Of a DNA stretch of 64,000 bases, positions 24,785 to 34,024 are shown one piece after another. A program made the position numbers and the translations under genes. Numbering within the stretch: position 1 is the stretch's first letter; the number at the start of each line of letters is the position of its first letter. This DNA comes from JAMXLO01 sp963726125 (GTDB taxonomy: Bacteria; Pseudomonadota; Alphaproteobacteria; Acetobacterales; Acetobacteraceae), in contig CAVSBG010000020.1 in NCBI GenBank assembly GCA_963726125.1, positions 248,001-312,000 of the forward strand. The letters run 5' to 3'. The notes beneath the pieces were generated by a model. The model did no database searches. It was not told the origin of the DNA and saw only the letters and a program-made list of their open reading frames with translations.

Positions 24785-25799
24785 CCGCCATGACCAACTC
24801 GACAAGCTTCGGCGTGATGTGAGCGTCGGCCACCGCCTTGTCTTGCACCTTCAGCATGTCCGCGTGTACCCGGTCCAGTTCAGCCTGGGGCACATCCACG
24901 AAGACGACGCCCTGTTTTTCCAACACCCCGCGAGCAGCTGCCTGCGACTTTGCCGTATTGGCACGATAGATGGGAATGTTCTCCGCCCACAGCTGTTTCA
25001 CTGTCTCCTGCAGCTTGGGTCCAAGCTTCTGCCAGAAGTCGGGATTGGCCATCGGCACGTAAAGCCCCATGCCCTGATTGTCCTGCAGCGAGTGGCGCAT
25101 GCCAGAATCGAACAGCTTGGCGCTATTGACGCTTTCATTGCTGCTGATCAATCCATCGAATGTGCCCTGCGACATAGCCAGCGGCACGTCCGGCCAGGCT
25201 GTGACGTTCGGGATACCGCCGAAATAGCGGATGCGGAAGGAGTTCAGCACACCACCCGGGCTGCGTAGCTTCATGTCCTTCAAGTCCGCCAGCGAATTGA
25301 GCGGCTTCCGTGTCGTGTACCATTCGTTGAAGCCAAGGTCGAACCATGGCCCCAGTATCTCCACATGCAGCTTGTTGTGGATCTCTTCGTTGACGAACTT
25401 GCCGCCGGCACCGTCGGCAGCCTTGTGCACCATGTCGGGCGGCCTGCCGTAAAAAGCCGGCAACTGCGAAAAGTCCGCATCGGCAACGAACCCGGTGATC
25501 GTCCAGGTGCCAGGGCAGGCCATGTCAACCTGTCCTTGCACCAGCGCCTTCAGCACTTGCAGATCAGGGAACAGCGAACCGCTCTCGAACAGCTTGGTCT
25601 TCACCTGGCCGCCGGACGCAGCTTCAACCTTGCCGAGAAAGTCGTGAAACGCAACGTTGCGCGGGTGCGATGGGGCGGTATCGAGAGAACAACGCAGTTC
25701 AATTGGCGCTTCACCCCGCGCGTGACGCAGAATGGCAAAACTGCCCAAAGTCAAAACCGATGCGCGCGCGAGTGAGCGCCGCGAAATCCCCTGCGACAT
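24771..25799 (-). CDS. dctP: TRAP substrate-binding protein DctP-like
   Basis: This 342-aa protein begins MSQGISRRSLARASVLTLG, a twin-arginine-like signal peptide ending near HARGEAP. The mature part shows KVEAASGGQVKTKLFESGSLFPDLQVLKALVQGQVDMACPG and the Arg-containing core LADLKDMKLRSPGGVLNSFRIRYFGGIPN, in which the Arg of KLRSPGG normally binds the carboxylate of the ligand. The presence of this Arg suggests an organic-acid ligand. The gene starts the dctPQM operon, with DUF1989 downstream. Confidence 0.9.
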   Translation of the reverse strand: MSQGISRRSLARASVLTLGSFAILRHARGEAPIELRCSLDTAPSHPRNVAFHDFLGKVEAASGGQVKTKLFESGSLFPDLQVLKALVQGQVDMACPGTWTITGFVADADFSQLPAFYGRPPDMVHKAADGAGGKFVNEEIHNKLHVEILGPWFDLGFNEWYTTRKPLNSLADLKDMKLRSPGGVLNSFRIRYFGGIPNVTAWPDVPLAMSQGTFDGLISSNESVNSAKLFDSGMRHSLQDNQGMGLYVPMANPDFWQKLGPKLQETVKQLWAENIPIYRANTAKSQAAARGVLEKQGVVFVDVPQAELDRVHADMLKVQDKAVADAHITPKLVELVMADVGA

Positions 25800-25857
25800 G
25801 GCCGTTCCTCCGTATTTGCGCGGGATGCCTCGGGTATGGCGGCGTCGGACTCTTACG

Positions 25858-26445
25858 TCAAGGCCGCGGCACCCCGAGCGGCACGGCCGTCAATGGCTGT
25901 TGCTGAACCGCTGCCGGTGGCGCGCCCGCCGGCAGCAGCCATCCACCCAGGGAACGGCGAACCTGGTACTCGAACTCGACGTTCATCCGGTCCATCAGGC
26001 TCTTGGTCATGTCATACAGCTTGCCAGACACGTCATCGATATCACCGGTATAGCTCCCCGTGACACTGGCATTGGCAAAGCCGGCACGGACTTGGGGTGA
26101 TGTATAAATGTTGAGCTCAACCGCGAAATTGCCCGTGATTGTGTTGTTTGTCCGGATCAAAGACGCTTGCAGAACAACGAACACGGCCTGACCTGCCGCC
26201 CCAAGTGCCTGCAGCCTGTCAGCAGCCATGTTGCGCAACGCCTGAACCGGAGGCATTGGGTCGAGCTGACTAACGTCGGGCGGTGCACCGGACGGCACGA
26301 ATCGCTGTTCAATCTCGATCGTCGCCACATTCAGCCGCAGCGGCGTAAGATAGTTGTAGTGGAGCGGCGGAAAATCCCTCGCCTCGCCGCCACCGCAGGC
26401 AGCAACGAGCCACGGCAACAACAACGACGACCGGCGGGTCAGCAT
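25858..26445 (-). CDS. Putative lipoprotein
   Basis: This 195-aa protein has a classic lipoprotein signal: MLTRRSSLLLPWLVAACGGGEARDF, with lipobox LVAAC at about residues 13-17. The mature part contains APPDVSQLDPMPPVQALRNMAADRLQALGAAGQAVFVVLQ and a repetitive VTGSYTGDIDDVSGKLYDMTKSLMDRMNVEFEYQVRRSLGGWLL. No known domain is recognised. It is coded just after hslO on the same strand (14-base gap) and may be co-transcribed with it; its role is unknown. Confidence 0.65.
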   Translation of the reverse strand: MLTRRSSLLLPWLVAACGGGEARDFPPLHYNYLTPLRLNVATIEIEQRFVPSGAPPDVSQLDPMPPVQALRNMAADRLQALGAAGQAVFVVLQASLIRTNNTITGNFAVELNIYTSPQVRAGFANASVTGSYTGDIDDVSGKLYDMTKSLMDRMNVEFEYQVRRSLGGWLLPAGAPPAAVQQQPLTAVPLGVPRP

Positions 26446-26459
26446 GCGAGCCTCCAGAC

Positions 26460-27419
26460 TTACGATGCAGCGCTACGACCGCGCACGCCCTCGCGCGGGA
26501 AGCGAAAATCAAAATTGCAGAACTCGCACGTCATCACGATGTCGCCATCCACCGACATGTGGTCCAAATCGTCCGGAGGGAAGCCTTCCAGAATGCCGAT
26601 TAGCCGCGCACGCGAGCATCGGCAACCGTACGACAGGGCACGGGCGCGGTCGACCGCAACGCCTTCACTATAAAACAACCGATAGAGCAGCCGCTCTGGT
26701 GGCAGCGCATCATCCAACAGTTCGTCATCCGTGAGCGTCGCGGCGAGGGTTGTCGCCGTTCGCCAGCTCTCCTCCTGGCCTTCGGCATCCAGTGAAGGGT
26801 CCACACCCCCAGCGCCGGCAATCTTTTCCAGAATCAATGCGCCCGCGCGCCAGCCATCTTCGGTCTCTGCGCAGGCAAGGTGTACGCAGCAACGAAGCTG
26901 TTCGCTGGTAAGGAAGTAGTGCAGGGCCATCTCCGCCAGACTTGCCCCCTCGATGGTGACAATGCCCTGTTGACGGTTTTGCTCCGGCCCTTGGTCGACT
27001 GTAAACGCTAGGTAGCCCTTACCCAGTAACTGGGCAGCCGACGGAGATGGCTCCTCATCCAGCAGCGCCGCCAGCTTCGTCTCCCCGGCGCGGGCGTAAC
27101 CCCGCAGCGCACCTGTATCCGTGCAATCCGCCAGCAGCATCGATACGGGACCGTCGCCCTTTGCCTGCACACTGAACGAGCCGCGGAACTTGAGCGCAGT
27201 CGACAGCGCAGCCGCCAGAGCGAGCGCCTGACCCGCGAGCCGGGTGACCACGGGATGGTTGGGATGCCGCGTAAGTAGCGCTTGCGCCAGCGGACCCAGT
27301 CGCACCAGGCGGCCACGCACCGGTCGGCGAGGCAGAAAGAACGGCAAGACCCCTCGAGGCACGACAAGATCGGGCACCGGCGGACGGTCGCCGTCCAGGA
27401 AGGCGGGCGTTTCGGACAT
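26460..27419 (-). CDS. hslO: Redox-regulated chaperone Hsp33
   Basis: This 319-aa protein starts at MSETPAFLDGDRPPVPDLV; longer upstream sequence is Arg/Gly-rich and not family-like. It contains QAKGDGPVSMLLADCTDTGALRGYAR, GKGYLAFTVDQGPEQNRQQGIVTIEG and, near the C-terminus, the zinc-binding cysteines CRC (GCRCSRAR) and CEFC (MTCEFCNFDF). In Hsp33 these hold zinc under reducing conditions, and disulfide formation activates the holdase. The gene is divergent from an acetyltransferase. Confidence 0.93.
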   Translation of the reverse strand: MSETPAFLDGDRPPVPDLVVPRGVLPFFLPRRPVRGRLVRLGPLAQALLTRHPNHPVVTRLAGQALALAAALSTALKFRGSFSVQAKGDGPVSMLLADCTDTGALRGYARAGETKLAALLDEEPSPSAAQLLGKGYLAFTVDQGPEQNRQQGIVTIEGASLAEMALHYFLTSEQLRCCVHLACAETEDGWRAGALILEKIAGAGGVDPSLDAEGQEESWRTATTLAATLTDDELLDDALPPERLLYRLFYSEGVAVDRARALSYGCRCSRARLIGILEGFPPDDLDHMSVDGDIVMTCEFCNFDFRFPREGVRGRSAAS

Positions 27420-27464
27420 CCCGTTAACATAGGCATAGGTGGGCGCGTGGGCTACCGTCCCACG

Positions 27465-27953
27465 ATGCCGACAACAACGGAAGACTTCTCCCTGCGCCCA
27501 ATCGATGCCCGGGATGTTGCTGCGATTGCCAGCCTGATCCGCACCGCGTTCGCCGCGCAAGCCGTCGCCACCGATCCGCCCCCGTCGGCATTGCGCGTCA
27601 CAGAAGCCGATGTCACATCCCACCTCTATCAGGGTGCCGGAGCGGTGGCGGAGGCCGGCGGTGACCTGGTCGGTTCGGCACTTTGGAATGAAAACAAAGA
27701 CGGCCTCTATCTTGGCCGGCTTGCAGTGGCGCCTGCATGGCGCCGTCGCGGCATCGCCAGAGCCCTGGTCGTGGCAGCGGAAATGGCAGCGCGCAAGGCT
27801 TGCCTACCGCGCCTGTTTTTGAGCACCCGCCTCGTCCTGCTCGACAATCGGCGCCTCTTCGCCGCATGTGGATTCGTCGAGACAGCGCGCGACGCGCATC
27901 CCGGCTATGCAGAACCGACTTTCGTCAACATGGAGAAACGCTTGGCAGAATAG
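27465..27953 (+). CDS. GNAT family N-acetyltransferase
   Basis: This 162-aa protein starts at MPTTTEDFSLRPIDARDVAAI. It contains the acetyl-CoA motif A (LYLGRLAVAPAWRRRGIARALVVAAE), with the R-R-x-G-I-A pyrophosphate loop, and a downstream LFLSTRLVLLDNRRLFAACGFVE typical of the N-acetyltransferase fold. The family transfers acetyl groups to amines; the substrate cannot be read from sequence. It is coded divergently from hslO and 19 bases upstream of the frameshifted MFS gene, on the same strand. Confidence 0.85.
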   Translation: MPTTTEDFSLRPIDARDVAAIASLIRTAFAAQAVATDPPPSALRVTEADVTSHLYQGAGAVAEAGGDLVGSALWNENKDGLYLGRLAVAPAWRRRGIARALVVAAEMAARKACLPRLFLSTRLVLLDNRRLFAACGFVETARDAHPGYAEPTFVNMEKRLAE

Positions 27954-27972
27954 CCGGCAATAGGAGGCAAAC

Positions 27973-29140
27973 GTGCGCGTCAGGCCTTGGCTCATCCTCG
28001 CGGCCATGGTGCTGGCCCGCATCGGCTTTGGCTACCAGTACCAGACCGTCGCGACCCTTGGTCCGCAGCTGGTCCGACAGTTCGATCTCGACTACGCGAC
28101 CTTGGGAACGCTGATCGGCGCCTACATGCTGCTCGGCGGCTTCCTGGCCATCCCACTGGGTCTCCTCAGCCGTCGCTTGGGTGACCGTCTGGTGCTGGCA
28201 GGCGGCCTTGCCTTGATGGTGCTAGGCCCCCTGCTGAACGTGATCATCGAGGGACCAACCGGTATTGGCATCGGCCGCAGTGTCGCCGGCGTCGGTGGAG
28301 TCGCGATGATCGTGCTGCAAAACAAGATCATAGCCGACTGGTTCACCGACCGCTGGTTCATGTGGGCGATCAGCGTCTCGGTGGCGGCCTATCCCATCGG
28401 CGTCGGCCTCGCCCAGCTCGTCCTCCCACCTTTGGCTCTCGCCTATGGCTGGCAGGTGTGCTTCCTCTCCGGTGCGATACCAATCGTAGTCGCTCTGGTG
28501 ATGTTCCTCGGCTCATTCAGTGCGACGCCACTCACGCCCCAGGCGCGCGTGTTCCGGCTGCCGAGCGCACACGAGTGCCTCTTGCTGCTGGTCGCCGGCC
28601 TCATCTGGACCGCCTATACCGCTGGCTATTCGGCATACACCGGATACGTTCCATCGGTGATGGCGGTCCGTGGCGAGAGCTTGGTCTTGACCGGACTTGT
28701 ACCTGACCATCGCCACCTGGGGGAATGTTCCCGCCACCATGCTGGGCGCCGGCTTGATCGTCCGCTTCGGCGCATTCCGCATTTTCCTCCTGAGCACCGG
28801 CGCTCTGGTCATCGGCATGCTCGGGGCCGCCCTACTGGACCTCCCCGTGACATTCGCGCTCGTCATCGGGATCGTCGGTTCCTTTCATCCGGGCGTAATC
28901 ATCGCAATTGGCACTCTGTCAGTGCGACCCGAGAACCGAGCTGTCGGGATGGGCCTGTTCTATTCCATGTACTATGCCGGCGGCGCTGTGGTGCCCGCAC
29001 TTTGCGGTCGAGCAGCTGACCTGTATGGGAGCCCTGACGGCGCGCTCCTCGCTGCCGCCGCGGTGTCGGCACTGGCACTGCCAATGTATTTGCTGCACCG
29101 AAGGATGACGGCACACGAGCTCATGCTGGCAAAGGCATAG
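27973..29140 (+). pseudogene. MFS transporter, apparent frameshift in the second half
   Basis: The gene starts with GTG at 27973 behind GGAGG. The first frame gives about 240 residues (MRVRPWLILAAMVLARIGFGYQYQTVATL; conserved IADWFTDRWFMWAISVSVAAYPIG), then loses sense after ESLVLTGL. A second frame starting near 28697 (YLTIATWGNVPATMLGAGLIVRFGAFRIFLLS) continues the transporter to 29140. Sense passes between frames near 28690-28697, so one base is gained or lost. Together they would make about 389 residues, the normal length. The 3' end overlaps the convergent glutathione transferase by 20 bases. Substrate unknown. Confidence 0.8.
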
Positions 29141-29786
29141 AGACGATCTCCCGGTCCTTCTTCGGTATCAGATCATAGGGCAGGGCAAATCCCGGCAAGG
29201 CCGCCAGCCGCTGTGACCACGCCTCCACATTCGGCCAGCGCCCAATGTCCAATCCTCCCTCCGCCATGAACACCATTCTGCCCCAGCAGCCGATGTCGGC
29301 GATCGTGAGATGGTCGCCGACCAACCAGTCGCGTCCGGCCAAAGCCGCATCCACAGTACCGACGGCCGCCTCAGCCAACGGGCGGAAGTATCCCATCACT
29401 GCTGGATCAACCTCACGAAACCGGCTGTAGTGCCGCACCTTCGCAACGTTGGTGATGTTGTCAGCCTCCCACGACAACCACTCCCGGGCCCTCCACTGAT
29501 CTTGTTCTGTCTCGCCAGCAAAATGACCGGTGGTGCGCGCGAGATAATCGAGGATGACGTTGGACTGCACGATGGTCAGGCCACGATGGCGCAACGCCGG
29601 AACCTGCCCGTACCGGTTCACCGCCAGATAGTCGGCGTCCTTCTGCGCGCCGTATTTCAGATTGACAGTGCGGAAGCTGAACGGCAGTCGAGCCAACGCC
29701 AGATACAGCATCGGTTTGTAGCTGGAACTCGAGGTAAAGCTGCCGAATAGTGTGAGGCCTTCATTCCACTCCGTATTCGTCATCAC
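29121..29786 (-). CDS. Glutathione S-transferase family protein
   Basis: This 221-aa protein has an N-terminal thioredoxin-like domain (LTLFGSFTSSSSYKPMLYLALARLPFSFRTVNLKYGAQKDADYLAVNRYGQVPALRHRGLTIVQSNVILDYLAR), with the cis-Pro motif QVPAL and the S-N-x-I-L-D-Y-L segment that contacts glutathione. The helical C-terminal domain includes LAGRDWLVGDHLTIADIGCWGRM, the normal hydrophobic core with Asp. The Ser cluster near residue 17 may give the catalytic hydroxyl. Substrate is not known. Confidence 0.85.
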   Translation of the reverse strand: MMTNTEWNEGLTLFGSFTSSSSYKPMLYLALARLPFSFRTVNLKYGAQKDADYLAVNRYGQVPALRHRGLTIVQSNVILDYLARTTGHFAGETEQDQWRAREWLSWEADNITNVAKVRHYSRFREVDPAVMGYFRPLAEAAVGTVDAALAGRDWLVGDHLTIADIGCWGRMVFMAEGGLDIGRWPNVEAWSQRLAALPGFALPYDLIPKKDREIVSMPLPA

Positions 29787-29879
29787 AGTGCTTCCTTCGT
29801 GCCATCAGGGCAGCCTATCGCCGCAGCGCTCACGGTGCGACCGTGATCACGGTGCCCCCCACGACCGTAACTCGCCCGA

Positions 29880-30473
29880 TCAGCGACGCAACTGGCTCAC
29901 CAGAGCCTCCGCCTGATGCGCATCAATCGAGAGGGCACGACTGGCCACCGCTTGCGAGAAGCCGGCCCTCGCCAGCACGGCCAGCTCCCGGCGATACCCT
30001 GCGGCATCCGGCTTCGCATCAATCCGGAACGGGCCCAGACGACGGCGGCGCGCGAGGACAAGCGCGGCCGCGAGCTCACTCGCATCGTCGTTAGGCGCAG
30101 CCGCACGCGCAATTTCGGCATCGACCCCCTTCGCGGCAAGATGAGCTGTCACCGCTCGCCGTGAACGACCGGCACGTCTCAGACTCAGCGCCCGGCTTTC
30201 TGCGTACGTGGTGTCGTTCACCGCCCCGGCGGCGGCAAGCTTCGCGACGACGGCGCGCGCAGCTTGCCGTGCCGCAGCCGCGCTCTCGGCAATGCTCTCA
30301 CGATCGCCCGAACCAGCCGCGAGCCGCGCCCAGCGCTCGACACGCCGTTCCAGGACCCGCCGGAGTGACAGCTCGGTCGCAGCATACCGCGCGAGATACG
30401 ACAGCGCCGCATCGTACAACATCGCCATGTCCGGCGGCGGTCCGGCGATACGGGAAGCACGCGATGCTGCCAT
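29880..30473 (-). CDS. recX: Regulatory protein RecX-like
   Basis: This protein of about 197 aa (from MAASRASRIAGPP) shows the RecX three-helix repeats: MLYDAALSYLARYAATELSLRRVLERRVERW, ARAVVAKLAAAGAVNDTTYAESRALSLRRAGRSRRAVTAHLAAKGVDAEIARAA, and a third repeat ending in LSIDAHQAEALVSQLRR. RecX limits RecA filament growth. The start is uncertain because MTCAGPKPCQ at 30512 is also open and neither has a clear ribosome site. recA is not in the window. Confidence 0.78.
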   Translation of the reverse strand: MAASRASRIAGPPPDMAMLYDAALSYLARYAATELSLRRVLERRVERWARLAAGSGDRESIAESAAAARQAARAVVAKLAAAGAVNDTTYAESRALSLRRAGRSRRAVTAHLAAKGVDAEIARAAAPNDDASELAAALVLARRRRLGPFRIDAKPDAAGYRRELAVLARAGFSQAVASRALSIDAHQAEALVSQLRR

Positions 30474-30644
30474 AGCCGTACGTTGACACGGTTTGGGACC
30501 AGCACAAGTCATCGACCCGACAGTGTCACGGTCCGTTTGACACCGATCCGCACAACCGCCAATGATCCGCGCTTTCCTTGGTCCGCACCGAAGGGTCGCG
30601 GGCCAGGGAACCATTGGGGAAACCGTAGGAAGGGTTGCATACCC

Positions 30645-31841
30645 ATGATCTCCGCCCTGTTGCCGAACTATGCCCGTTCCGACCTCGCGTTCGAGCGGGG
30701 CGAGGGCGCTTGGTTGTGGACGGTCGATGGGCGACGAATGCTCGATTTCGGCTCAGGCATTGCCACGGCATCGCTGGGCCACGGCCACCCGCATCTCGCC
30801 AAGGCGATCGCCGAGCAGGCCGCCAAGGTGATGCATGTGTCCAACCTGTATCGTATTCCGGGCGCCGAACGGCTGGCCCAGCGGCTCGTCGACGCAACGT
30901 TCGCCGACAGCGTCTTCTTCTGCAACTCGGGCGCCGAGGCGAACGAGGGCATGATCAAGATGATGCGGCGCGCGATGTACGACGCAGGCAAGGGTGAGCG
31001 CTTCCGCTTCATTGTGTTCGAGGGTGCGTTCCACGGCAGGACGCTGGCCACTCTCGCCGCCACCGGCAATGCCAAGTACCTCGAAGGTTTTGGGCCAGTC
31101 GTCGACGGCTTCGACCAAGTGCCGTTCAACAACATGAACGCCGTGCGCAACGCGATTAGCGGCGCCACTGCCGGCATCATCGTGGAGCCGATCCAGGGCG
31201 AGGGCGGTGTGCGCCCGGCCGACATGCAGTTCCTGCGCGACCTGCGCGCCGTATGCGACGAGTACGGCATCATACTCGGCATGGATGAGGTGCAATCCGG
31301 CGTAGGCCGCACCGGCAAACTATTTGCCCACGAATGGGCAGGCATCACCCCAGATGTCATGTCGGTGGCCAAGGGTATCGGCGGCGGCTTCCCACTCGGC
31401 GCGGTGCTGGCGAAGGAGCAGTTCGCCAAGGCACTGAAGCCCGGCACGCATGGCACCACGTTCGGCGGCAATCCGTTGGCATGCGCCGCTGGCAATGCGG
31501 TGCTGGACATCGTTCTCGCACCGGGTTTCCTGGACGACGTGGCGCGCAAGGGACAGCGGTTGCGCGCGGAACTGGACGAGATCGCTCGTGAATACCCACA
31601 GGTCTATGAGGACGCGCGCGGCATGGGGTTGCTGCAAGGGCTGAAATGCGTGCTGCCTCAGGGTGAAGTACAGGCCGCGTGCGTCGCCGAGGGACTCATG
31701 GCGATCACCGCCGGCGATAACGTCCTGCGCCTCGCGCCCCCGCTGGTGGTGACTGACGCCGATCTGGACGAGGCGATTGTGATGTTGCGCCGCGCCACCC
31801 GGCGGGTGCTGCCCTCCACCGCCAAGGCAGCGGCGAAATGA
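30645..31841 (+). CDS. argD: Acetylornithine aminotransferase
   Basis: This 398-aa PLP enzyme starts at MISALLPNYARSDLAFERG, behind AGGAAGGG. Diagnostic segments are GSGIATASLGHGHP, FFCNSGAEANEGMIKM, the substrate-site FEGAFHGRTLATLAATG, EPIQGEGGVRP, LGMDEVQSGVGRTGKLFAHE, and the PLP lysine in VMSVAKGIGGGFPLGA. It converts N-acetylglutamate semialdehyde to N-acetylornithine in arginine synthesis. The last four bases (ATGA) overlap the argF start, so both genes are translationally coupled. Confidence 0.95.
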   Translation: MISALLPNYARSDLAFERGEGAWLWTVDGRRMLDFGSGIATASLGHGHPHLAKAIAEQAAKVMHVSNLYRIPGAERLAQRLVDATFADSVFFCNSGAEANEGMIKMMRRAMYDAGKGERFRFIVFEGAFHGRTLATLAATGNAKYLEGFGPVVDGFDQVPFNNMNAVRNAISGATAGIIVEPIQGEGGVRPADMQFLRDLRAVCDEYGIILGMDEVQSGVGRTGKLFAHEWAGITPDVMSVAKGIGGGFPLGAVLAKEQFAKALKPGTHGTTFGGNPLACAAGNAVLDIVLAPGFLDDVARKGQRLRAELDEIAREYPQVYEDARGMGLLQGLKCVLPQGEVQAACVAEGLMAITAGDNVLRLAPPLVVTDADLDEAIVMLRRATRRVLPSTAKAAAK

Positions 31842-32803
31842 GTGCTTCGCTCAGGCGTAGCGAGCGCTCCGAGGGATCGTCCGTTGGGAAAACCGAAGGC
31901 CTCCGCCATTTCCTCGATCTGCAGGACTTCGATGGCGCAACATTGCGCCAGATGCTCGACGTCGCCGCCAACTACAAGCGAGCCGGCGTGTCGTCCCGGC
32001 CGCTTGCTGGCAAAACGCTGGCGCTGATCTTCGAGAAGCCCAGCACCCGAACGCGTGTCTCGTTCGAGGTCGGCATGCGCCAACTCGGCGGCGACGTGGT
32101 CGTGCTGTCGGCGCGCGACATGCAGAGCGGGCGCGGTGAAACACCCGCCGATACGGCGCGCGTGTTGTCCCGCTATGTGGATGCGATCATGTTGCGCACC
32201 GACGACGTAGCGAAGCTGCATGAGCTGGCGGAATACGCCACCGTGCCGGTGATCAACGGGCTGACCGATACATCTCATCCATGCCAGCTGATGGCCGATG
32301 TCTTGACATTCGAGGAGCATCGCGGGCCGATCGCCGGACAGGTGGTCGCGTGGTGTGGTGACGGCAACAATGTCGCGCGAAGCTGGATCGAAGCGGCGGT
32401 GCGCTTCGGGTTCACGCTGCGTCTGGCAACACCGGACGGGCTGCAACCACCGCCGGAGCTGATCAAATGGGCCCGGGCGCAGGGCGGCCGGATCGAGCTG
32501 ACCGGCGATGTGGAGAAGGCAGTCGCAGGCGCCCGATGCGTGGTGACCGACACCTGGGTGTCGATGGCCGACGATCCCAACACCAATCGCCACAACCTGC
32601 TGGCTCCCTACCGCGTCACCGGCGCGCTGATGGCCAAGGCAGCCGCGGATGCGATCTTCATGCACTGCCTTCCGGCGCATCGTGACGAGGAGGTCACCGC
32701 GGAAGTGATCGACGGACCGCAATCGGTGGTGTTCGACGAGGCCGAGAACCGATTGCACGCCCAGAAGGGCGTCCTGGCATGGGTGCTGGGCGCAGTTCGA
32801 TAG
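31838..32803 (+). CDS. argF: Ornithine carbamoyltransferase
   Basis: This 321-aa enzyme has the carbamoyl phosphate loop EKPSTRTRVSFE, the HPCQ motif (DTSHPCQLMAD), DGNNVARSW, and the ornithine-site MHCLPAHRDEEV. It makes citrulline from ornithine and carbamoyl phosphate. The ATG lies in a four-base overlap with argD. The N-terminal 15 residues (SLRRSERSEGSSVGK) are less conserved. A 10-bp inverted repeat spans the stop codon. Confidence 0.95.
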   Translation: MSASLRRSERSEGSSVGKTEGLRHFLDLQDFDGATLRQMLDVAANYKRAGVSSRPLAGKTLALIFEKPSTRTRVSFEVGMRQLGGDVVVLSARDMQSGRGETPADTARVLSRYVDAIMLRTDDVAKLHELAEYATVPVINGLTDTSHPCQLMADVLTFEEHRGPIAGQVVAWCGDGNNVARSWIEAAVRFGFTLRLATPDGLQPPPELIKWARAQGGRIELTGDVEKAVAGARCVVTDTWVSMADDPNTNRHNLLAPYRVTGALMAKAAADAIFMHCLPAHRDEEVTAEVIDGPQSVVFDEAENRLHAQKGVLAWVLGAVR

Positions 32804-32813
32804 CTGCGCCCAG
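32786..32813 (+). terminator. Hairpin spanning the argF stop codon
   Basis: CTGGGCGCAG (32786-32795) is followed by an eight-base loop containing the TAG stop and then CTGCGCCCAG (32804-32813), a perfect 10-bp inverted repeat. No T-tract follows (the next bases are GCCGTCC), so it is not a standard intrinsic terminator. It may stabilise the mRNA end or slow transcription. Confidence 0.4.
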
Positions 32814-32989
32814 GCCGTCCATAAGGTTCCGCGTCGACGGCGGGCGCCGGAACAGCCGCCTTTGAGCAATTCCACTTCGTCACGCTCTGGTGAACGCCGC
32901 TGGTATCCCGACCACAATGTCAAGTGCTTTGCTGCACCGCAGCAATCATACAAATAGTGCAAGCATGAAACATTGGAATTTGATCTAAG

Positions 32990-33964
32990 ATGAAATGGTC
33001 GCGCGAATTACGCATGGCTCGCCGCAGTCTGAGGACCGCCATCAAAGCCGCCTCCTCGATGGCGAGTGCGACGGTACGTCTCCCTGGGCCAATGAGGTCG
33101 GTGCCGTGGCCGCCATCCCCGCAGCTTTCGGCCAGCGACCTCGCTGAAGTGGCAGGCTTCGGGAGCAATCCCGGTCGCTTGGCGATGTTCCTGCATGTGC
33201 CGCCTGTTGCGCCAAAGCCGGGCGCCCCCCTGATCGTCCTGTTGCACGGCTGCGGCCAGACCGCAGCCCGGTTCGCCGCCGAAACGGGCTGGATCGCACT
33301 GGCGGACCGGTTGGGCATTCCTCTCATGCTGCCCGAGCAGTCCGGCGAGAACAACCAAGGCCGATGCTTCAATTGGTTCCGCCCTCTTCACGTCCGGCGC
33401 GGGTTTGGCGAGGTGCTGTCGATCCGACAGATGGTCGACACCGCCGTCGAGCGCTTTGGTTCCAATCCACGGCGGGTGTTCGTTGCCGGATTGTCAGCAG
33501 GTGGCGCAATGGCAGCTGCATTGTTGGCGGCCTATCCGGACGTATTCGCTGGCGGCGCCATCGTTGCCGGATTGCCCGTTGGTGCAGCGAGTTCCGCGAC
33601 GGAGGCCCTGGCGCGAATGGCCAATGCCGAGCATGGGCGCACGGGTGAGGCATTGGCCCAGCGCGTACGCGAGGCAGCTTCTGAGGGATTCGCCGGGCCG
33701 TGGCCGCGTGTCTCGATTTGGCACGGCCTTGCGGATGACGTCGTCGACCCCGCCAATGCCCGCTTGCTTGCCGAACAGTGGGCGGCGGTCCACGGGATCA
33801 CGAACACTATGAATACCACAGAGGACGATGGCGCGCGCCGATCGACCTGGACTGCGTCCGACGATCCTGCGGTCGAGCTGTGGATGCTGTCAGACCTTCC
33901 ACATGCTTGGCCAGCCGGCGCCGTTGATCGTGCCGCGCGTTTCTGGGGACTTCTTCCAGATTAA
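32990..33964 (+). CDS. PHB depolymerase-like alpha/beta-hydrolase
   Basis: This 324-aa protein contains LIVLLHGCGQTAARFAAETGWIALADRLGI, the nucleophile elbow VFVAGLSAGGAMAAALLA (GLSAGG with catalytic Ser), and a late HAW (LSDLPHAWPAGAVD) that holds the catalytic His. The segment PRVSIWHGLADDVVDPANA carries the likely Asp. The HGCGQ oxyanion segment and the spacing match the esterase/PHB depolymerase (LpqC-like) family. No clear signal peptide is present, although the first 35 residues are basic. The true substrate is unknown. It follows argF with a 186-base gap. Confidence 0.85.
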   Translation: MKWSRELRMARRSLRTAIKAASSMASATVRLPGPMRSVPWPPSPQLSASDLAEVAGFGSNPGRLAMFLHVPPVAPKPGAPLIVLLHGCGQTAARFAAETGWIALADRLGIPLMLPEQSGENNQGRCFNWFRPLHVRRGFGEVLSIRQMVDTAVERFGSNPRRVFVAGLSAGGAMAAALLAAYPDVFAGGAIVAGLPVGAASSATEALARMANAEHGRTGEALAQRVREAASEGFAGPWPRVSIWHGLADDVVDPANARLLAEQWAAVHGITNTMNTTEDDGARRSTWTASDDPAVELWMLSDLPHAWPAGAVDRAARFWGLLPD

Positions 33965-34024
33965 CTGCGTCGCAATGTGATCCGCTCAGGATGGCAGCAC
34001 CAAAACAGACAGAAGGTGCCATAC

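Noticed and set aside
31658..32962. 434-aa open frame antisense to argD/argF
   Set aside because: The coding strand holds intact argD and argF motifs; the antisense translation has no recognisable pattern.
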